Source: Streptococcus gallolyticus (GTDB lineage Bacteria; Bacillota; Bacilli; Lactobacillales; Streptococcaceae). From it: a stretch of 64,000 nucleotides of DNA. Position numbers and translations under genes: made by a program. The notes beneath the pieces are model-generated. The model was not told the origin of the DNA. It saw nothing but the letters and a program-made list of their open reading frames with translations, and ran no database searches. The DNA lies in the NCBI GenBank assembly GCA_019794795.1, contig JAIMFC010000005.1:62001-126000 (forward strand), given 5' to 3'. This document shows positions 35,567 through 45,598 of the stretch, piece by piece; the stretch's first letter is position 1; each line of letters starts with the position of its first letter.

Positions 35567-36210
35567 TTAAAGGCTACCTCTCTATCTCCTACCAAGCCTT
35601 CCAAGGTTTGTATGAAAGGCAAAACCGCTGGATTATTTTTCAGCGCAGCCTTGTTGACAATGAGCCGAGCTGAAATCCGACAAATATCTTCATAGATTTC
35701 TAGTCCATTGGCTACCAAAGTTGAGCCTGTCTCCACAATATCCACAATGGCATCCGCTAAGCCAATGACCGGGGCAATCTCAACCGAACCTTGGATGGAA
35801 ATAATTTCCACGTCCTCTCCCTTCTGGGCAAAATGATTTTTAGCCACCGTTGGGTATTTGGTCGCAATGCGTTTTCGCTTATGGTCTGACGGGGCATAAT
35901 CTGCTGTTGACGCTACCGCGAATTTACAAAGACCAAAGTTGAGGTCCAACATTTCTAGATAACCCGTTGGATGTTCAATGAGGACATCTTTACCGACCAC
36001 TCCCACCTCTGCCACTCCATGACGTACATAGATGGTCACATCTGGCGCTTTGACTAAGAGCAGTCTGATTGCCCCGTCAGGACTATCAAAAATCAAATGC
36101 CGTCCTTTATCTGCCATAAAGGTCATGTCAAAACCCGCTTGTTCCAACAAATCAATGGTTGCTTGTTCAATCCGTCCCTTGGTAAGGGCAATGGTTATTC
36201 CTTTAGTCAT
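35563..36210 (-). CDS. hisG: ATP phosphoribosyltransferase catalytic subunit, short form
   Basis: First committed step, joining ATP and PRPP. 215 residues from [15 protein letters not shown], a short-form HisG lacking the regulatory C-terminal domain, so it needs HisZ, which is encoded next to it. The PRPP-site region reads [18 protein letters not shown] (about residues 152-169). The start at 36210 overlaps the hisZ end by 8 bases. Confidence 0.95.
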   Translation of the reverse strand: MTKGITIALTKGRIEQATIDLLEQAGFDMTFMADKGRHLIFDSPDGAIRLLLVKAPDVTIYVRHGVAEVGVVGKDVLIEHPTGYLEMLDLNFGLCKFAVASTADYAPSDHKRKRIATKYPTVAKNHFAQKGEDVEIISIQGSVEIAPVIGLADAIVDIVETGSTLVANGLEIYEDICRISARLIVNKAALKNNPAVLPFIQTLEGLVGDREVAFK

Positions 36211-37180
36211 CCGCCACCTCACAGTCAAAATGATCCCGAACCGCTTGATAAACTAAATCAATATCAATGGTCCAGCCTAAAGCAGTCAATTCCTTGGCAC
36301 CAAAACGTTCAAAGAGTTTGTCATAACGCCCACCTGAAGCAAAAGCATCAGGCACCTTATCCCCAAAGACCTTAAACATGAGCCCTGTATAATAAGACAC
36401 CGTTGGCAGCTGCCCCAAATCAATAGTCACCCGAGGCAAGCAAGTTCCCAAACGCAAAATAGTCAATTCCAAATCGGATAGGGCTGATAAAATGCCCTTA
36501 TGATTCGTCAACTGGCGCGCTTGAGCTAATACCTCCTGCCAGTCTCCAAACAAGAAAGGCAACTGACTAATAAAACCATCAAATTCGCTAGGACGTGCCA
36601 CTGTAAATTCTTTTAATCTGGTAATGTGCTTCTCCAAAATCGCTTCTTGCAAGTAGACTCGGTCAGTTTCTGACAATTCCAAGGTTTCAAAAATTGTTTG
36701 TAACACCGCTGCGTGTGATAATTCAAAAGAGTAGTCGTCAACTTTAGCGATTTCGAGAGCTTTTTTAGCAGAAATCAAGGCTTCTTCCACTGCTTCCTGC
36801 ACTGGAAAACCAACAATTTCAACGCCGGCTTGCGTGTGCTCATTTGTCAAGCCCCGCATTTCCTCATTGTAGTGAAAAACTTTCCCAGAATATGAAAATT
36901 TGATAGGTGTCTCCACTCGTGTGGAAGCAATAACCCGTCCAATCTGGCTCGTAATATCAGGACGCAAGCTCAGCAATTGCCCCTCACGGTCAAAAAGATT
37001 GTAGTTGCTAGTCTCCACTTGATCCGAGAAAACCTCAAAATGCTCTAAGGTTGGCGTCTCAATACGGTTGAATCCCTGATCCATCAGCAAATCACTAATA
37101 GCTCGCTCAATCTGATAGGTCACACGCGCCCGCTTAAACAATTTATCGTGCATGCCCTGAGGCAAGGTTGTCTGCTTCAT
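36203..37180 (-). CDS. hisZ: ATP phosphoribosyltransferase regulatory subunit
   Basis: HisRS paralogue forming the hetero-octamer with short HisG. 325 residues from [15 protein letters not shown]; class II synthetase-like motifs such as [15 protein letters not shown] and [14 protein letters not shown] are visible, with no anticodon domain. GAGAGG lies 8 bases before the ATG at 37180. It overlaps the hisC stop codon. Confidence 0.94.
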   Translation of the reverse strand: MKQTTLPQGMHDKLFKRARVTYQIERAISDLLMDQGFNRIETPTLEHFEVFSDQVETSNYNLFDREGQLLSLRPDITSQIGRVIASTRVETPIKFSYSGKVFHYNEEMRGLTNEHTQAGVEIVGFPVQEAVEEALISAKKALEIAKVDDYSFELSHAAVLQTIFETLELSETDRVYLQEAILEKHITRLKEFTVARPSEFDGFISQLPFLFGDWQEVLAQARQLTNHKGILSALSDLELTILRLGTCLPRVTIDLGQLPTVSYYTGLMFKVFGDKVPDAFASGGRYDKLFERFGAKELTALGWTIDIDLVYQAVRDHFDCEVADD

Positions 37181-38226
37181 CAGCATATCCTCTCCATCTC
37201 AGCCAGTACCTCTTCCATCTCAGCCTGGGTCCCGATAGAAATACGCAAGTAGTCTCGCAACCTCGCAACCTTTGGAAAATAACGGACATAGATGGCTTTT
37301 TCTTCTAGTTTTTGAAATAAATAGCTAGCGCTAACTGTCTGCGACTTAGCTAATACAAAGTTGGTCTGGCTCGGTAAAACCTCAAAGCCCAAGTCCAATA
37401 AGCCCTGTGTGAACCAGTCACGCGTTGTCATGATTTGCTGGCAATTGCCTTCATAGTAAGCCCAATCCTCAACCGCGGCGGTCGCAACTACTTCAGCCAC
37501 CGCATCCACATTATAGGGATTGACCGAATTCTTGATAGCATTGATAACCGCTATCAGCTTTGAACTGCCAATACCATAACCCACCCGAAGACCAGCAAGG
37601 GCAGCGTCCTTAGAAAAGGTTCTGGTGATGAAGAGATTGTCATACTTATCAAGCAGAGGCAGAGCTGTCTGACCACCAAAGTTAACGTACGCCTCATCAA
37701 CGATAACCACCACATCCTGATTAGCAGCGATGATTTCCTCTAGTTCCTCCAAAGGTTTGTAAATGCCTGTCGGAGCATTGGGATTAGTGATAACCAAACC
37801 ACCGTTAGGTTGCTGATAAGCACTGCCATCAATCTCAAAGGTCTCTGTCAGAGGGATTTCCTTGAAAGGAATATGATAAAGGTCTGCCCAGACCTTGTAA
37901 AAACCGTAGGTCAAGTCTGGAAAAAGGACTGACAAGTTATCGTTGAAAAAAGCTAGAAAGGCCATGGATAAGATATCATCCGAACCATTTCCGACGATGA
38001 TTTGGTCAGCTGGAACTTGAAGTTGACTGGAAAGTGCTTGGCGGAGCGCAGCTTGGTCCAGGCTTGAATACTTGCGCAAACTATTGCCATCAAAATGGGC
38101 TAAGGCCTCTAAGACTTTGGGGCTTGGGTCGTAGGCATTCTCATTGGTATTGAGTTTAATCATCTTGTCGCTCTTAGGCTGAACGCCCGCAACATAGGGA
38201 TCAATCTGTCGTAATCCTCTTATCAT
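37180..38226 (-). CDS. hisC: Histidinol-phosphate aminotransferase
   Basis: PLP-dependent class II aminotransferase making histidinol phosphate. 348 residues; the PLP lysine is in [18 protein letters not shown] (Lys at about 207), with NPNAPTG (about 148-154) and VDEAYVNF. First gene of the operon, preceded by AGAAAGGA and a T-box leader, so expression should rise when tRNA-His is uncharged. Confidence 0.95.
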   Translation of the reverse strand: MIRGLRQIDPYVAGVQPKSDKMIKLNTNENAYDPSPKVLEALAHFDGNSLRKYSSLDQAALRQALSSQLQVPADQIIVGNGSDDILSMAFLAFFNDNLSVLFPDLTYGFYKVWADLYHIPFKEIPLTETFEIDGSAYQQPNGGLVITNPNAPTGIYKPLEELEEIIAANQDVVVIVDEAYVNFGGQTALPLLDKYDNLFITRTFSKDAALAGLRVGYGIGSSKLIAVINAIKNSVNPYNVDAVAEVVATAAVEDWAYYEGNCQQIMTTRDWFTQGLLDLGFEVLPSQTNFVLAKSQTVSASYLFQKLEEKAIYVRYFPKVARLRDYLRISIGTQAEMEEVLAEMERIC

Positions 38227-38239
38227 GGCTAATCCTTTC

Positions 38240-38535
38240 TAGTGATTGAGAGTACAAAAAATCCTCGCAAAAAATCAATTTTGCAAGGACGCTTGAAAAC
38301 GTGGTTCCACCTTAGTTCAGAAAGACTGTCGCCAATCCTTCTCTCGTGAAGTACGTGACTTCTGGTTGCTAACGGAACCACCCGACTTGGACTACACACT
38401 GTTTACAGCTTCGCCCAAATGCTCAAGAATGTGTGATTTAAGGATTGCACGCCGTCTCACCCTTAGGCGCTCTCTGTCAGTTGTCTTAAATCATAGACCA
38501 GATTGGTCTATCTTCTCTCATAGCTTTGAATATTT
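38240..38535 (-). promoter_or_regulatory. T-box riboswitch leader of the his operon
   Basis: Minus strand: stem I with AGAGAG near its apex, a CACAC segment at 38431-38435 that gives a His CAC specifier candidate, the T-box sequence AAGGTGGAACCACG (38300-38313), then a terminator stem TCCTTGCAAAA / TTTTGCGAGGA (38262-38289) with six T. Uncharged tRNA would pair with the TGGA of the T-box bulge and prevent termination. Assignment to tRNA-His rests on the specifier candidate and the downstream genes. Confidence 0.9.
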
Positions 38536-38540
38536 ATGCT

Positions 38541-38569
38541 ATTCTACACCAATTTCTCAGGTAATGCAA
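38541..38569 (-). promoter_or_regulatory. Promoter of the his operon
   Basis: Minus-strand TTGCAT (38564-38569), a 17-base spacer and TAGAAT (38541-38546), giving a start about 7 bases on and a leader of some 300 bases. Confidence 0.8.
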
Positions 38570-38589
38570 TAGGAAAAAGAACATTTTTC

Positions 38590-38732
38590 TTATTTTTTTG
38601 AGGAAAATGTAGGAGATTTTTTATTTTTCTCGGAAATACCCATCCCAGAAGGAGCATTCCGATTAATCCTACTAGACGCATTAATGAGTTGTGACGCTCA
38701 CCTGTTTCTGGTAAATGCTCTGACAACAACAT
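38590..38732 (-). pseudogene. C-terminal remnant of an LPXTG cell-wall surface protein
   Basis: The minus strand encodes LPETGE (from 38714), a hydrophobic stretch LMRLVGLIGMLLLGWVF and a basic PRKIKN tail: a complete sortase sorting signal. About 6 residues upstream of it, the frame meets a TAG, and no surface-protein body remains. The frame runs on past the normal end, which suggests that the true stop has been lost. Within 38227-38877 the other contents are the T-box leader and the promoters of hisC and the DUF554 gene. Confidence 0.65.
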
Positions 38733-38818
38733 CTTGACATAAAACTATCTCAGCGTCCATTACTACACGCATATCAAAATGAATCCGTTCTCTTGGACGT
38801 AAAATCCGAAAGTTCCTC

Positions 38819-38846
38819 TTGAAATTCTATTTTCCAGTGATAAAAT
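38819..38846 (+). promoter_or_regulatory. Promoter of the DUF554 gene
   Basis: TTGAAA (38819-38824), a 16-base spacer and TAAAAT (38841-38846) preceded by TGA, an extended -10. Confidence 0.6.
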
Positions 38847-38877
38847 AGAACAGTATAAAAAATGTGAGGAGAATCCC

Positions 38878-39606
38878 ATGCCAACAGGTGTTATCATCAA
38901 TGCCCTATCCATTGTATTTGGAGGAATTTTAGGTGGTCTTGTCGGTCATAAATTGATAGAAGACTTCAAAATACAAATAAATCTCGTTTTCGGTATCTGT
39001 TCCATGGGAATGGGGATTGCTTCTATCGGCGGAATGAAGTTCATGCCTGCAGTTATCTTTGCTCTGGTCATCGGAACAGGCTTAGGACTAGCTTGTAACC
39101 TCGGCAATTGGATCAATCGGGTAGGACTTCTCATGGAAAAAGGTATGACAAAACTGCTTCCTAGCCAGTCAACCACACTTTCCCATGATGAATTTTTAGC
39201 GAATCTTTTGACGGTCATCGTTCTTTTTTGTGCCAGCGGGACAGGGATTTATGGTAGTTTGGATGCGGGAATGTCTGGAGACTCCACTATTCTCATCTCC
39301 AAATCCATTTTAGACTTCTTCACGGCAGCAATCTTTGCTTGCAATCTGGGCTATGTGGTTTCTGCGGTTGCCATCCCACAATTCATCTTCTTTACAGCCC
39401 TCTTCTACCTAGCTCATCTCATCCTTCCGTTGACAACACCCGATATGATTGCGGATTTCAAGGCCTGCGGAGGCTTCCTCATGTTAGCAACTGGTTTTCG
39501 TATGATTCGGGTAAAAATGTTTCCCGTCGCAGATATGATTCCAGCTATGCTTCTAGTTATGCCACTGAGCTGGATTTGGGCCAACTTCATCTTGCCACTT
39601 TTGTAA
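38878..39606 (+). CDS. DUF554 family membrane protein
   Basis: A 242-residue polytopic membrane protein with about six to seven helices; it starts MPTGVIINALSIVFGGILGG and has the family's GxGLG and CASGTGIYGSLDAGMSGD (about residues 119-136) segments. Function unknown; a transport role is often assumed. It has GAGGAG before the ATG and its own promoter, and converges on lrgB at a shared terminator. Confidence 0.9.
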   Translation: MPTGVIINALSIVFGGILGGLVGHKLIEDFKIQINLVFGICSMGMGIASIGGMKFMPAVIFALVIGTGLGLACNLGNWINRVGLLMEKGMTKLLPSQSTTLSHDEFLANLLTVIVLFCASGTGIYGSLDAGMSGDSTILISKSILDFFTAAIFACNLGYVVSAVAIPQFIFFTALFYLAHLILPLTTPDMIADFKACGGFLMLATGFRMIRVKMFPVADMIPAMLLVMPLSWIWANFILPLL

Positions 39607-39608
39607 TG

Positions 39609-39643
39609 AAAAGAGAATGGGAATTTTTATCCCACTCTCTTTT
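39609..39643. terminator. Bidirectional terminator between DUF554 gene and lrgB
   Basis: AAAAGAGAATGGGA / TCCCACTCTCTTTT, 14 positions with one imperfect pair, 7-base loop. Confidence 0.8.
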
Positions 39644-39646
39644 CAT

Positions 39647-40342
39647 TTACCTTAAAATCAGTTGAGCAACTATTGGACTCACGATGACATACATGATTCC
39701 TGTAATTCCAATAGACAAGCCAGCCATAGCGCCTGCTACACGTCCGTATTGAAGTGCGGCACCCGTTCCTACAGCATGCCCAGTCCCACCTAATGCTAAG
39801 CCAATGACGACTGGGTCTTCTACTTTCAGGATTTTCAAGATAACTGGACCAAGTGCACTGGTTAAAATCCCTGTAATGACTACCACGACCAACGTTATGG
39901 TCATGATACCATCCATTTTTTCCGTAATTCCGATAGCCATCGCCGTTGTAACTGATTTTGGAAAAAGAGAAATAGCTAGAAAATAATCCATACCAAATAA
40001 TTTGGCAATCACTGCTGTGAAACACGTATTGACCAGACAAGCTGCCAAGCTAGAGAACAAAATACTACGAACATGGTGCTTCATAAGATGGAAGGTTCTG
40101 TAGAGAGGAATCGCCAAGGCTACTGTCGAAGGAGCAATCAAGGTTGTCAGATAAGAACCACCTACATAATAATCCTTGTACGAAATACCCGTCATTTTCA
40201 AAAATGCAATCAAAAGAATGGTTGCTAGAAGTAAGGGCGTAGTTAGTGGATGCGGAAAGCGCCGAAAAATCAGCATGCCCATAAAATATGCTACAATGCT
40301 GGCCATTAAACCAAACATGGGATTTGAAACTAAATGTACCAT
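39647..40342 (-). CDS. lrgB: LrgB family holin-like/murein-hydrolase-regulating membrane protein
   Basis: A 231-residue membrane protein with several helices and the LrgB motifs FPKSVTTAMAIGITEKMDG (about residues 127-145) and GLALGGTGHAVGTGAALQYG (about 177-196). With LrgA it affects autolysis and, in some streptococci, pyruvate uptake. Its start shares one base with the lrgA stop. Confidence 0.93.
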   Translation of the reverse strand: MVHLVSNPMFGLMASIVAYFMGMLIFRRFPHPLTTPLLLATILLIAFLKMTGISYKDYYVGGSYLTTLIAPSTVALAIPLYRTFHLMKHHVRSILFSSLAACLVNTCFTAVIAKLFGMDYFLAISLFPKSVTTAMAIGITEKMDGIMTITLVVVVITGILTSALGPVILKILKVEDPVVIGLALGGTGHAVGTGAALQYGRVAGAMAGLSIGITGIMYVIVSPIVAQLILR

Positions 40343-40710
40343 TACTTGCCCTCCTCAAAATCACCCTCGTAACGATTCTTGATAAGACGCACGACAAGGG
40401 AAATCACCGTAATATTTAATACAAGTGCACCACCGATAATGAGGATAATTGGTAGTAAATAAGGTTTTATAGCTTCCACATTTTCCAGAATCCCAACTGC
40501 AGGAGGCAGGAAAAGAATGGTCATATTTGCCAACAGAAAACTCCCGACTTTGTCAATATGCCGCAAGCGAATCCACTTAAATTCCAAGGCTAAAAAGAGC
40601 AAGATTAAACCAATAATACTCCCAGGAACCGGCAAGTTAAATACGGTCGAAATGACCTCCCCAGCAAAGGAAAAAAACAAAATGATCATCAACTGTACAT
40701 AAATTTTCAT
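40342..40710 (-). CDS. lrgA: LrgA/CidA family holin-like membrane protein
   Basis: A 122-residue protein with four membrane segments; family features are FSFAGEVISTVFNLPVPGSI (about residues 13-32) and LFLPPAVGILEN. First gene of lrgAB. A near-cre palindrome with one base missing lies upstream (about 40765-40777), so carbon control is only a possibility. LytTR sites were not seen. Confidence 0.92.
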   Translation of the reverse strand: MKIYVQLMIILFFSFAGEVISTVFNLPVPGSIIGLILLFLALEFKWIRLRHIDKVGSFLLANMTILFLPPAVGILENVEAIKPYLLPIILIIGGALVLNITVISLVVRLIKNRYEGDFEEGK

Positions 40711-40878
40711 GAAAACACCTCACCTACTAGTCTACTACTCTGAAACAAGAATGCAAGAGGCTGAAACGTTTACATGGGGAGAAAAATTTTTTTAAGGGAA
40801 ATGAAAAACTGTCTTACGACGGATCAGATATATCTATTAATTTGTAACTTTATTATCTTAAGGGTATGGCTAAGAGTT

Positions 40879-41502
40879 CTACTTAAAAGATTGAACAGCT
40901 TCATCAAATAAGTTAATCAATTTCATCAGATAAAGGTTGAGTTGTACCTGTCTGGAATAGTAGATATTGCCACCATTTACATAAAGTTTACCACCGTAAA
41001 ATAAGGCAATTGGATGATAATAGGTGTACTCTTCACCGCTTGTGTTGCCTAAACTTGGCGCTACCACATCACGTGAATATTTTTTGGCCAGCTCAATGCT
41101 ATTTTTCCCGCCATTTTCAGAGATATAGGAAATATAGGCTGGTCCAAAGTTATAAGCCTGAACAGCTGTCCAAACGTCTACCTTAGCTTCTTTGGCAGCG
41201 AGTAGATGCTCATTGAGGTAGCTGACACCTTGACGGATGCTTTCCTTACTGTCAGTGATGGTATTGATGTAGCCTGTCGCAGACTCGCTAGACTGCATCA
41301 CATCTGCTTCTTTCCCTTTTGTCTCCGTGTAAATCATAGCCAAGACTAATTCTTCATTAGCAGTCGTGTCATTTTCAGCAAGGACTTCTTCTACCAAGGC
41401 TTTGTAGGCCATGACCTGCTGGACAGCAGCATGTACCTGATAGGTCTTATAAGCTAGAAAAACAAGGACGACCAAGAGAATCGTTCTTGTTAATTTTTTC
41501 AT
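40879..41502 (-). CDS. pvaA: Lysozyme-like secreted/membrane-anchored protein (PvaA family)
   Basis: A 207-residue protein with an N-terminal membrane anchor or uncleaved signal (about residues 7-22) and a lysozyme-like/transglycosylase domain (PF13702 type): [20 protein letters not shown] (about residues 54-73) with a conserved Glu, then [12 protein letters not shown]. Pneumococcal PvaA is a related surface antigen. It should act on peptidoglycan outside the membrane. It overlaps the ndpA-like gene by 4 bases and is last in the prfA operon. Confidence 0.85.
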   Translation of the reverse strand: MKKLTRTILLVVLVFLAYKTYQVHAAVQQVMAYKALVEEVLAENDTTANEELVLAMIYTETKGKEADVMQSSESATGYINTITDSKESIRQGVSYLNEHLLAAKEAKVDVWTAVQAYNFGPAYISYISENGGKNSIELAKKYSRDVVAPSLGNTSGEEYTYYHPIALFYGGKLYVNGGNIYYSRQVQLNLYLMKLINLFDEAVQSFK

Positions 41503-42473
41503 TTATTTTGAATATCTTCTATGTTTTTGATGAGGATGGAGTAAGTTCCATTCTCATTTTGAATGAATTCGACGGATTCTGCATCTTCGTAGACATTATT
41601 TGGAACGATGAGTTCAATACCATTCGAAAGAGAGAGTTTTTGATTTTCAAACTTCTTGAGCTGACGACTACTGTCAATTTCTGTGAAGGAAATCTTGTCT
41701 GGAATGACCTCCTTGAGCTGGTCTACGAAGGTTAGTCGTGCAGTCAGATTGTCATCAAAGAGCTGGTCAGCCAATTTTTCAGGCGAGATTTCATTGTCTT
41801 CTTCCAGATTATTGAAAATGGCTGATTTTACCTTGGTCTGAAATTGGAAATCGTCTCGATTGAAGTTTTCGGCGATTTTCTGTGCCGTTTTTTCCACTTC
41901 TTTGATGGATTTTTTAGCAGAGATAGCTGGCTTTTCCTTGAGAATATTATCTGAGAAATAATTGAGAAAGGCACCGTTGTACTTAATCCACTTTTCAATC
42001 AAAAGATAGTGGGTGGTTTGTAGATTGAGAATAAAAGCCTCATCAGGCGCTGAACCAGCACTTGGTAGATTGTTCTGTGTTAATTTGAGTGGGCTATCGC
42101 TATCTAGACCTACATGGGCTAAACTTTCACGAAGAGAAATTCGTAAAAAAGCAATATGCTCAATTCCATTCTTTTCAAACTGAACAAAAATCAAGTCATT
42201 GGTTTTGAGGTTTTCAGACACAGAAAATTCTTCATGCCAAATTTTCGCAATCTGGCATGAAGAATCCATAAGATTATCAGAGATGAGGTCGAGAAGGGGA
42301 TTATCAGCCGTCAGTTGACCAGTTTTTGCCTCATCCGAATACACTCGCTCAATTTTTTTGCGTAGGTATTCCTCGATTTTAGGCGTAATGGTCAACAGAC
42401 TGTCTGACAGATTCAGCTCGGTATCATCTGCTGAAAATTGATGTATAATTGCTTGTTTAATATAAATATCCAT
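41499..42473 (-). CDS. Nucleoid-associated protein, NdpA/YejK family
   Basis: A 324-residue protein with the family N-terminus [16 protein letters not shown] and central acidic and aromatic patterns ([20 protein letters not shown] at about 98-117). Family members bind DNA; the exact job is unknown in streptococci. It follows glyA by 3 bases. Confidence 0.85.
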   Translation of the reverse strand: MDIYIKQAIIHQFSADDTELNLSDSLLTITPKIEEYLRKKIERVYSDEAKTGQLTADNPLLDLISDNLMDSSCQIAKIWHEEFSVSENLKTNDLIFVQFEKNGIEHIAFLRISLRESLAHVGLDSDSPLKLTQNNLPSAGSAPDEAFILNLQTTHYLLIEKWIKYNGAFLNYFSDNILKEKPAISAKKSIKEVEKTAQKIAENFNRDDFQFQTKVKSAIFNNLEEDNEISPEKLADQLFDDNLTARLTFVDQLKEVIPDKISFTEIDSSRQLKKFENQKLSLSNGIELIVPNNVYEDAESVEFIQNENGTYSILIKNIEDIQNK

Positions 42474-42476
42474 AGA

Positions 42477-43733
42477 TTAGTTTTCGTAGAGTGGGAATCG
42501 GTCTGTTAAAGCTTTGACTTCTTGACGGACTTCTTTCAATACTGTTTCATTCTCTGCATTTTCAAGGGCTTTGATAATGAGGTTTGCTACTTGCTCACAC
42601 TCAGCTACTCCAAATCCACGTGCTGTCACAGCAGCTGTTCCGATACGGATACCAGAAGTCTTGAATGGTGACAAGGTTTCAAATGGAATGGAATTTTTGT
42701 TGAGCGTAATGTGGACTTCATCCAAAAGGTTTTGAGCTTCTTTCCCGTTTTCGATGACCTTAGTCACATCAACAAGGAAGACATGGTTATCTGTTCCGCC
42801 AGAAATAACACGGAAGTTTTCATGTTTATTGAAGACCGCTGCCATAGCTTGACAGTTAGTAATCACATTTTGCGTATATTCCTTGAAGGCTGGGTCCAGA
42901 TTTTCCTTGAAGGCAACGGCCTTAGCTGCAATCACGTGTTCTAAAGGACCGCCTTGCATACCAGGAAAGACCGCAGAATTGATTTTCTTAGCCAAGTCCT
43001 CATCATTTGTCAAAATCAATCCACCACGAGGTCCACGGAGCGTTTTGTGAGTTGTTGTCGTTGTGATGTCTGCAAATGGTACTGGACTTGGATGCAAACC
43101 AGCTGCAACAAGACCTGCAATGTGAGCCATATCGACCATGAGTTTGGCGCCAACGGTATCTGCAATCTCGCGGAATTTAGCAAAATCAATGGTACGTGAG
43201 TAAGCTGAAGCCCCTGCTACAATAAGTTTTGGTTGAACTTCTTTAGCGCGTGCTAGGATTTCCTCATAATCCAATTCTTCTGTGTCTTTATTGACACCGT
43301 AAGCGACGAAATTATAAGTTTTTCCTGAGAAATTGACTGGTGATCCGTGTGTCAAGTGTCCGCCAGCTGACAAGTCCATACCAAGAACCGTATCACCTGG
43401 TTCAATCAAAGCCATGTAAGCTGCAGCATTGGCCTGACTTCCTGAATGTGGCTGTACATTGGCAAACTTAGCGCCAAAAATTTCTTTGGCACGCTCGATC
43501 GCAAGCGTTTCAACTACATCGACACACTCTGTCCCACCATAGTAGCGTTTACCTGGATAACCTTCAGCGTATTTGTTGGTCAAGATAGAACCTTGTGCCG
43601 CCATAACTGCCTTAGAAACAACATTTTCTGAAGCAATCAATTCGATATTTCCCTGTTGACGGTCTTCTTCTGCTTTAATCGCATCCCAAAGTTCTACGTC
43701 AAATGCTTTGTAATCTTCTTTGTCAAAAATCAT
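42477..43733 (-). CDS. glyA: Serine hydroxymethyltransferase
   Basis: PLP enzyme interconverting serine and glycine, making methylene-THF. 418 residues. The PLP lysine lies in [14 protein letters not shown] (Lys at about 228). [12 protein letters not shown] (about 96-107) and [13 protein letters not shown] are typical. Its folate product also feeds TrmFO and Fhs reactions encoded in the same window. 3 bases separate it from each neighbour. Confidence 0.97.
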   Translation of the reverse strand: MIFDKEDYKAFDVELWDAIKAEEDRQQGNIELIASENVVSKAVMAAQGSILTNKYAEGYPGKRYYGGTECVDVVETLAIERAKEIFGAKFANVQPHSGSQANAAAYMALIEPGDTVLGMDLSAGGHLTHGSPVNFSGKTYNFVAYGVNKDTEELDYEEILARAKEVQPKLIVAGASAYSRTIDFAKFREIADTVGAKLMVDMAHIAGLVAAGLHPSPVPFADITTTTTHKTLRGPRGGLILTNDEDLAKKINSAVFPGMQGGPLEHVIAAKAVAFKENLDPAFKEYTQNVITNCQAMAAVFNKHENFRVISGGTDNHVFLVDVTKVIENGKEAQNLLDEVHITLNKNSIPFETLSPFKTSGIRIGTAAVTARGFGVAECEQVANLIIKALENAENETVLKEVRQEVKALTDRFPLYEN

Positions 43734-43736
43734 GGC

Positions 43737-44174
43737 TTACCTCACATATTTTATAAATCGTTTTTGGACCTTATCTCCGTCATAACCGGCCTTCTGGTAA
43801 AAAGCATGCGCTTCTGTCCGATGACTACCTGAATTGAGTCGGATAAAGTGAAAGTGTCGCTCTTTAGCTTCTTCTTCAACAGCCTTTAAGAGTTTGCTGC
43901 CAATGCCTTGTCCTTGATAATCTTCCCAAACTGCCACGGCCAAAAGATTCAATCCAGGCTCTGAGTAGAGACTTTCATAAACTTCCGCGTGAAGATAACC
44001 AACAATTTTGTGACTTCTTTCATCTTCATATCCTATGAAAAAATGATGTTCATCTGCTGCCAGCTTTGTAAATTGCCGAATGGTCAATTCCAAGGATGTC
44101 GCATACCCTAGAGAAAACTCGTTGATATCACGAATAGACTCCATATCTTCCAATTTCAATTTTCTAATCATCAT
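43737..44174 (-). CDS. GNAT family N-acetyltransferase
   Basis: A 145-residue GNAT protein; the acetyl-CoA loop is DYQGQGIGSKLLKAVEEEA (about residues 89-107), and the C-terminal AHAFYQKAGYDGDKVQKRF motif is present. Substrate unknown. Starting at the base before the tsaC-like stop, it is embedded in the prfA-glyA run, a position seen in other streptococci. Confidence 0.88.
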   Translation of the reverse strand: MMIRKLKLEDMESIRDINEFSLGYATSLELTIRQFTKLAADEHHFFIGYEDERSHKIVGYLHAEVYESLYSEPGLNLLAVAVWEDYQGQGIGSKLLKAVEEEAKERHFHFIRLNSGSHRTEAHAFYQKAGYDGDKVQKRFIKYVR

Positions 44175-44777
44175 TTAGTCCTCAAAAGAAATTTCAGGTA
44201 CCTTCGAAAGAATTTCTTCTTTTGTAATGGCTCCCTGTCGAAGAATGCGAGCTTTGGGTCCTGACAAGTCCAGAATAGTGGAGTCCAGTCCAGTAATGGA
44301 TTGATCATCCTCAATTCCCGTGACTTGGTGGTCAAAGGCTTCTATGATTTCTTTGAAAATCTTTCCACTTTCCTGACCGGATACATTTGCAGAGGGCCCA
44401 ATCAAAGGACCATTCTCTGAAATCACTTGCAAGGTTTCAGGATGATTTGGAACCCGAAAACCAATGCTCGGTAGCCCAGAATTAATCCATTCAGGCACAT
44501 TTTTGCTTGCTTGAAGGATAATGGTCAATGGACCAGGCATAAATTCATTATACACTTTTTTTAAAAAAACAGGCACATTTTGACTGTAAAACAAAATATC
44601 GTTCAGGTTTGAGACGTTTAAGTTCATAGCCTTATCTTTTGGACGTTTTTTCAAACGATAGATATTTTCTACGCTTTCCTTATTTAATGCCTGTCCAAAA
44701 ATTCCATAAACGGTTTCCGTTGGCAAAATGACTGCACCGCCAGATTGGATTATCGTTCGGATTTCCTCATTTTTCAT
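44175..44777 (-). CDS. tsaC: L-threonylcarbamoyladenylate synthase (TsaC/YwlC/Sua5 family)
   Basis: Makes threonylcarbamoyl-AMP for tRNA t6A37. 200 residues with AVILPTETVYGIFGQAL (about 15-31), RLKKRPKDKAMNLNVS (about 40-55), PGPLTIILQ and IGPSANVSGQESG (about 125-137). This is the short form without the Sua5 C-terminal domain. It overlaps prmC by 11 bases. Confidence 0.93.
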   Translation of the reverse strand: MKNEEIRTIIQSGGAVILPTETVYGIFGQALNKESVENIYRLKKRPKDKAMNLNVSNLNDILFYSQNVPVFLKKVYNEFMPGPLTIILQASKNVPEWINSGLPSIGFRVPNHPETLQVISENGPLIGPSANVSGQESGKIFKEIIEAFDHQVTGIEDDQSITGLDSTILDLSGPKARILRQGAITKEEILSKVPEISFED

Positions 44778-45597
44778 CCATTACCACCATCCGTTCTTTC
44801 CCAAACATATCCTTCAAAATTCGGCAGCTTTTTTCAGGAAGATATTGTTCTGCCAAGACTTGCAAATCCTGTCCTTGCTTATAGCCGATTTCAAAGTAGA
44901 TTTTTCCTTTTTCTGTGAGAAATGGCTGCGCTCCGCTGAGAATTTGGCGATAGATTGCTAGACCATTTTCCTCCGCAAAGAGAGCCGTGTGGGGTTCGTG
45001 CAGATAAACATTTGTCCCAACTTCATCTTTATCCTCAAAAGCAATGTAGGGAGGATTTGAAACAATGATGTCAAACTGCCCAGCAATGGCTGAATAGACA
45101 TCCGACTGCAAGAATGCTACTTCGACTTGATTTGCCCGAGCATTTTCACGCGCAACAGCCAAGGCTTCTGGCGAAATATCTGCTGCTACAACTTGCCAAC
45201 CTGGACGAGCAGACTTTAGTGCCAAGGCAATGGCCCCAGACCCGGTCCCAATATCTAGAATACGGAGATCTTCCTGAGGATTTTCTGACAAAATCAAATC
45301 CACCAGCTCCTCCGTCTCAGGACGGGGAATGAGGATGTCACTGGTCACTTTTAAAGTCAAGTCTTTGAAATAAGCCTTTCCCGTAATGTGTTGAGCGGGA
45401 ATGTGCTGAGCAAGCTGGTCAAAAATCTCTTCTAGCAAGAGCTTATCTTCAGCTGAAACAGACTTTGGCAATTGCAAAATCAAATCTGTCAAGGTCCAGT
45501 TTTTGAGTTCCTTAAAGACATAAGAGAGGCTTTCTTTTTCCTCTCCTAATGCTTCTAATTGACTTTCCAACTGACTAATCACTTGTCCGTAGGTCAT
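44767..45597 (-). CDS. prmC: Peptide chain release factor N5-glutamine methyltransferase
   Basis: Methylates the GGQ glutamine of RF1 and RF2. 276 residues with the N-terminal helical substrate domain, SAM motif ILDIGTGSGAIALAL (about 115-129) and the catalytic NPPY (about 186-189). It lies 1 base after its substrate gene prfA. Confidence 0.96.
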   Translation of the reverse strand: MTYGQVISQLESQLEALGEEKESLSYVFKELKNWTLTDLILQLPKSVSAEDKLLLEEIFDQLAQHIPAQHITGKAYFKDLTLKVTSDILIPRPETEELVDLILSENPQEDLRILDIGTGSGAIALALKSARPGWQVVAADISPEALAVARENARANQVEVAFLQSDVYSAIAGQFDIIVSNPPYIAFEDKDEVGTNVYLHEPHTALFAEENGLAIYRQILSGAQPFLTEKGKIYFEIGYKQGQDLQVLAEQYLPEKSCRILKDMFGKERMVVMDEK

Positions 45598-45598
45598 C

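Noticed and set aside
40765..40777. Near-cre palindrome TGTAAACGTTTCA upstream of lrgA
   Set aside because: It lacks one base compared with the 14-base cre consensus and its place relative to a promoter is unclear; it is only mentioned in the lrgA entry.
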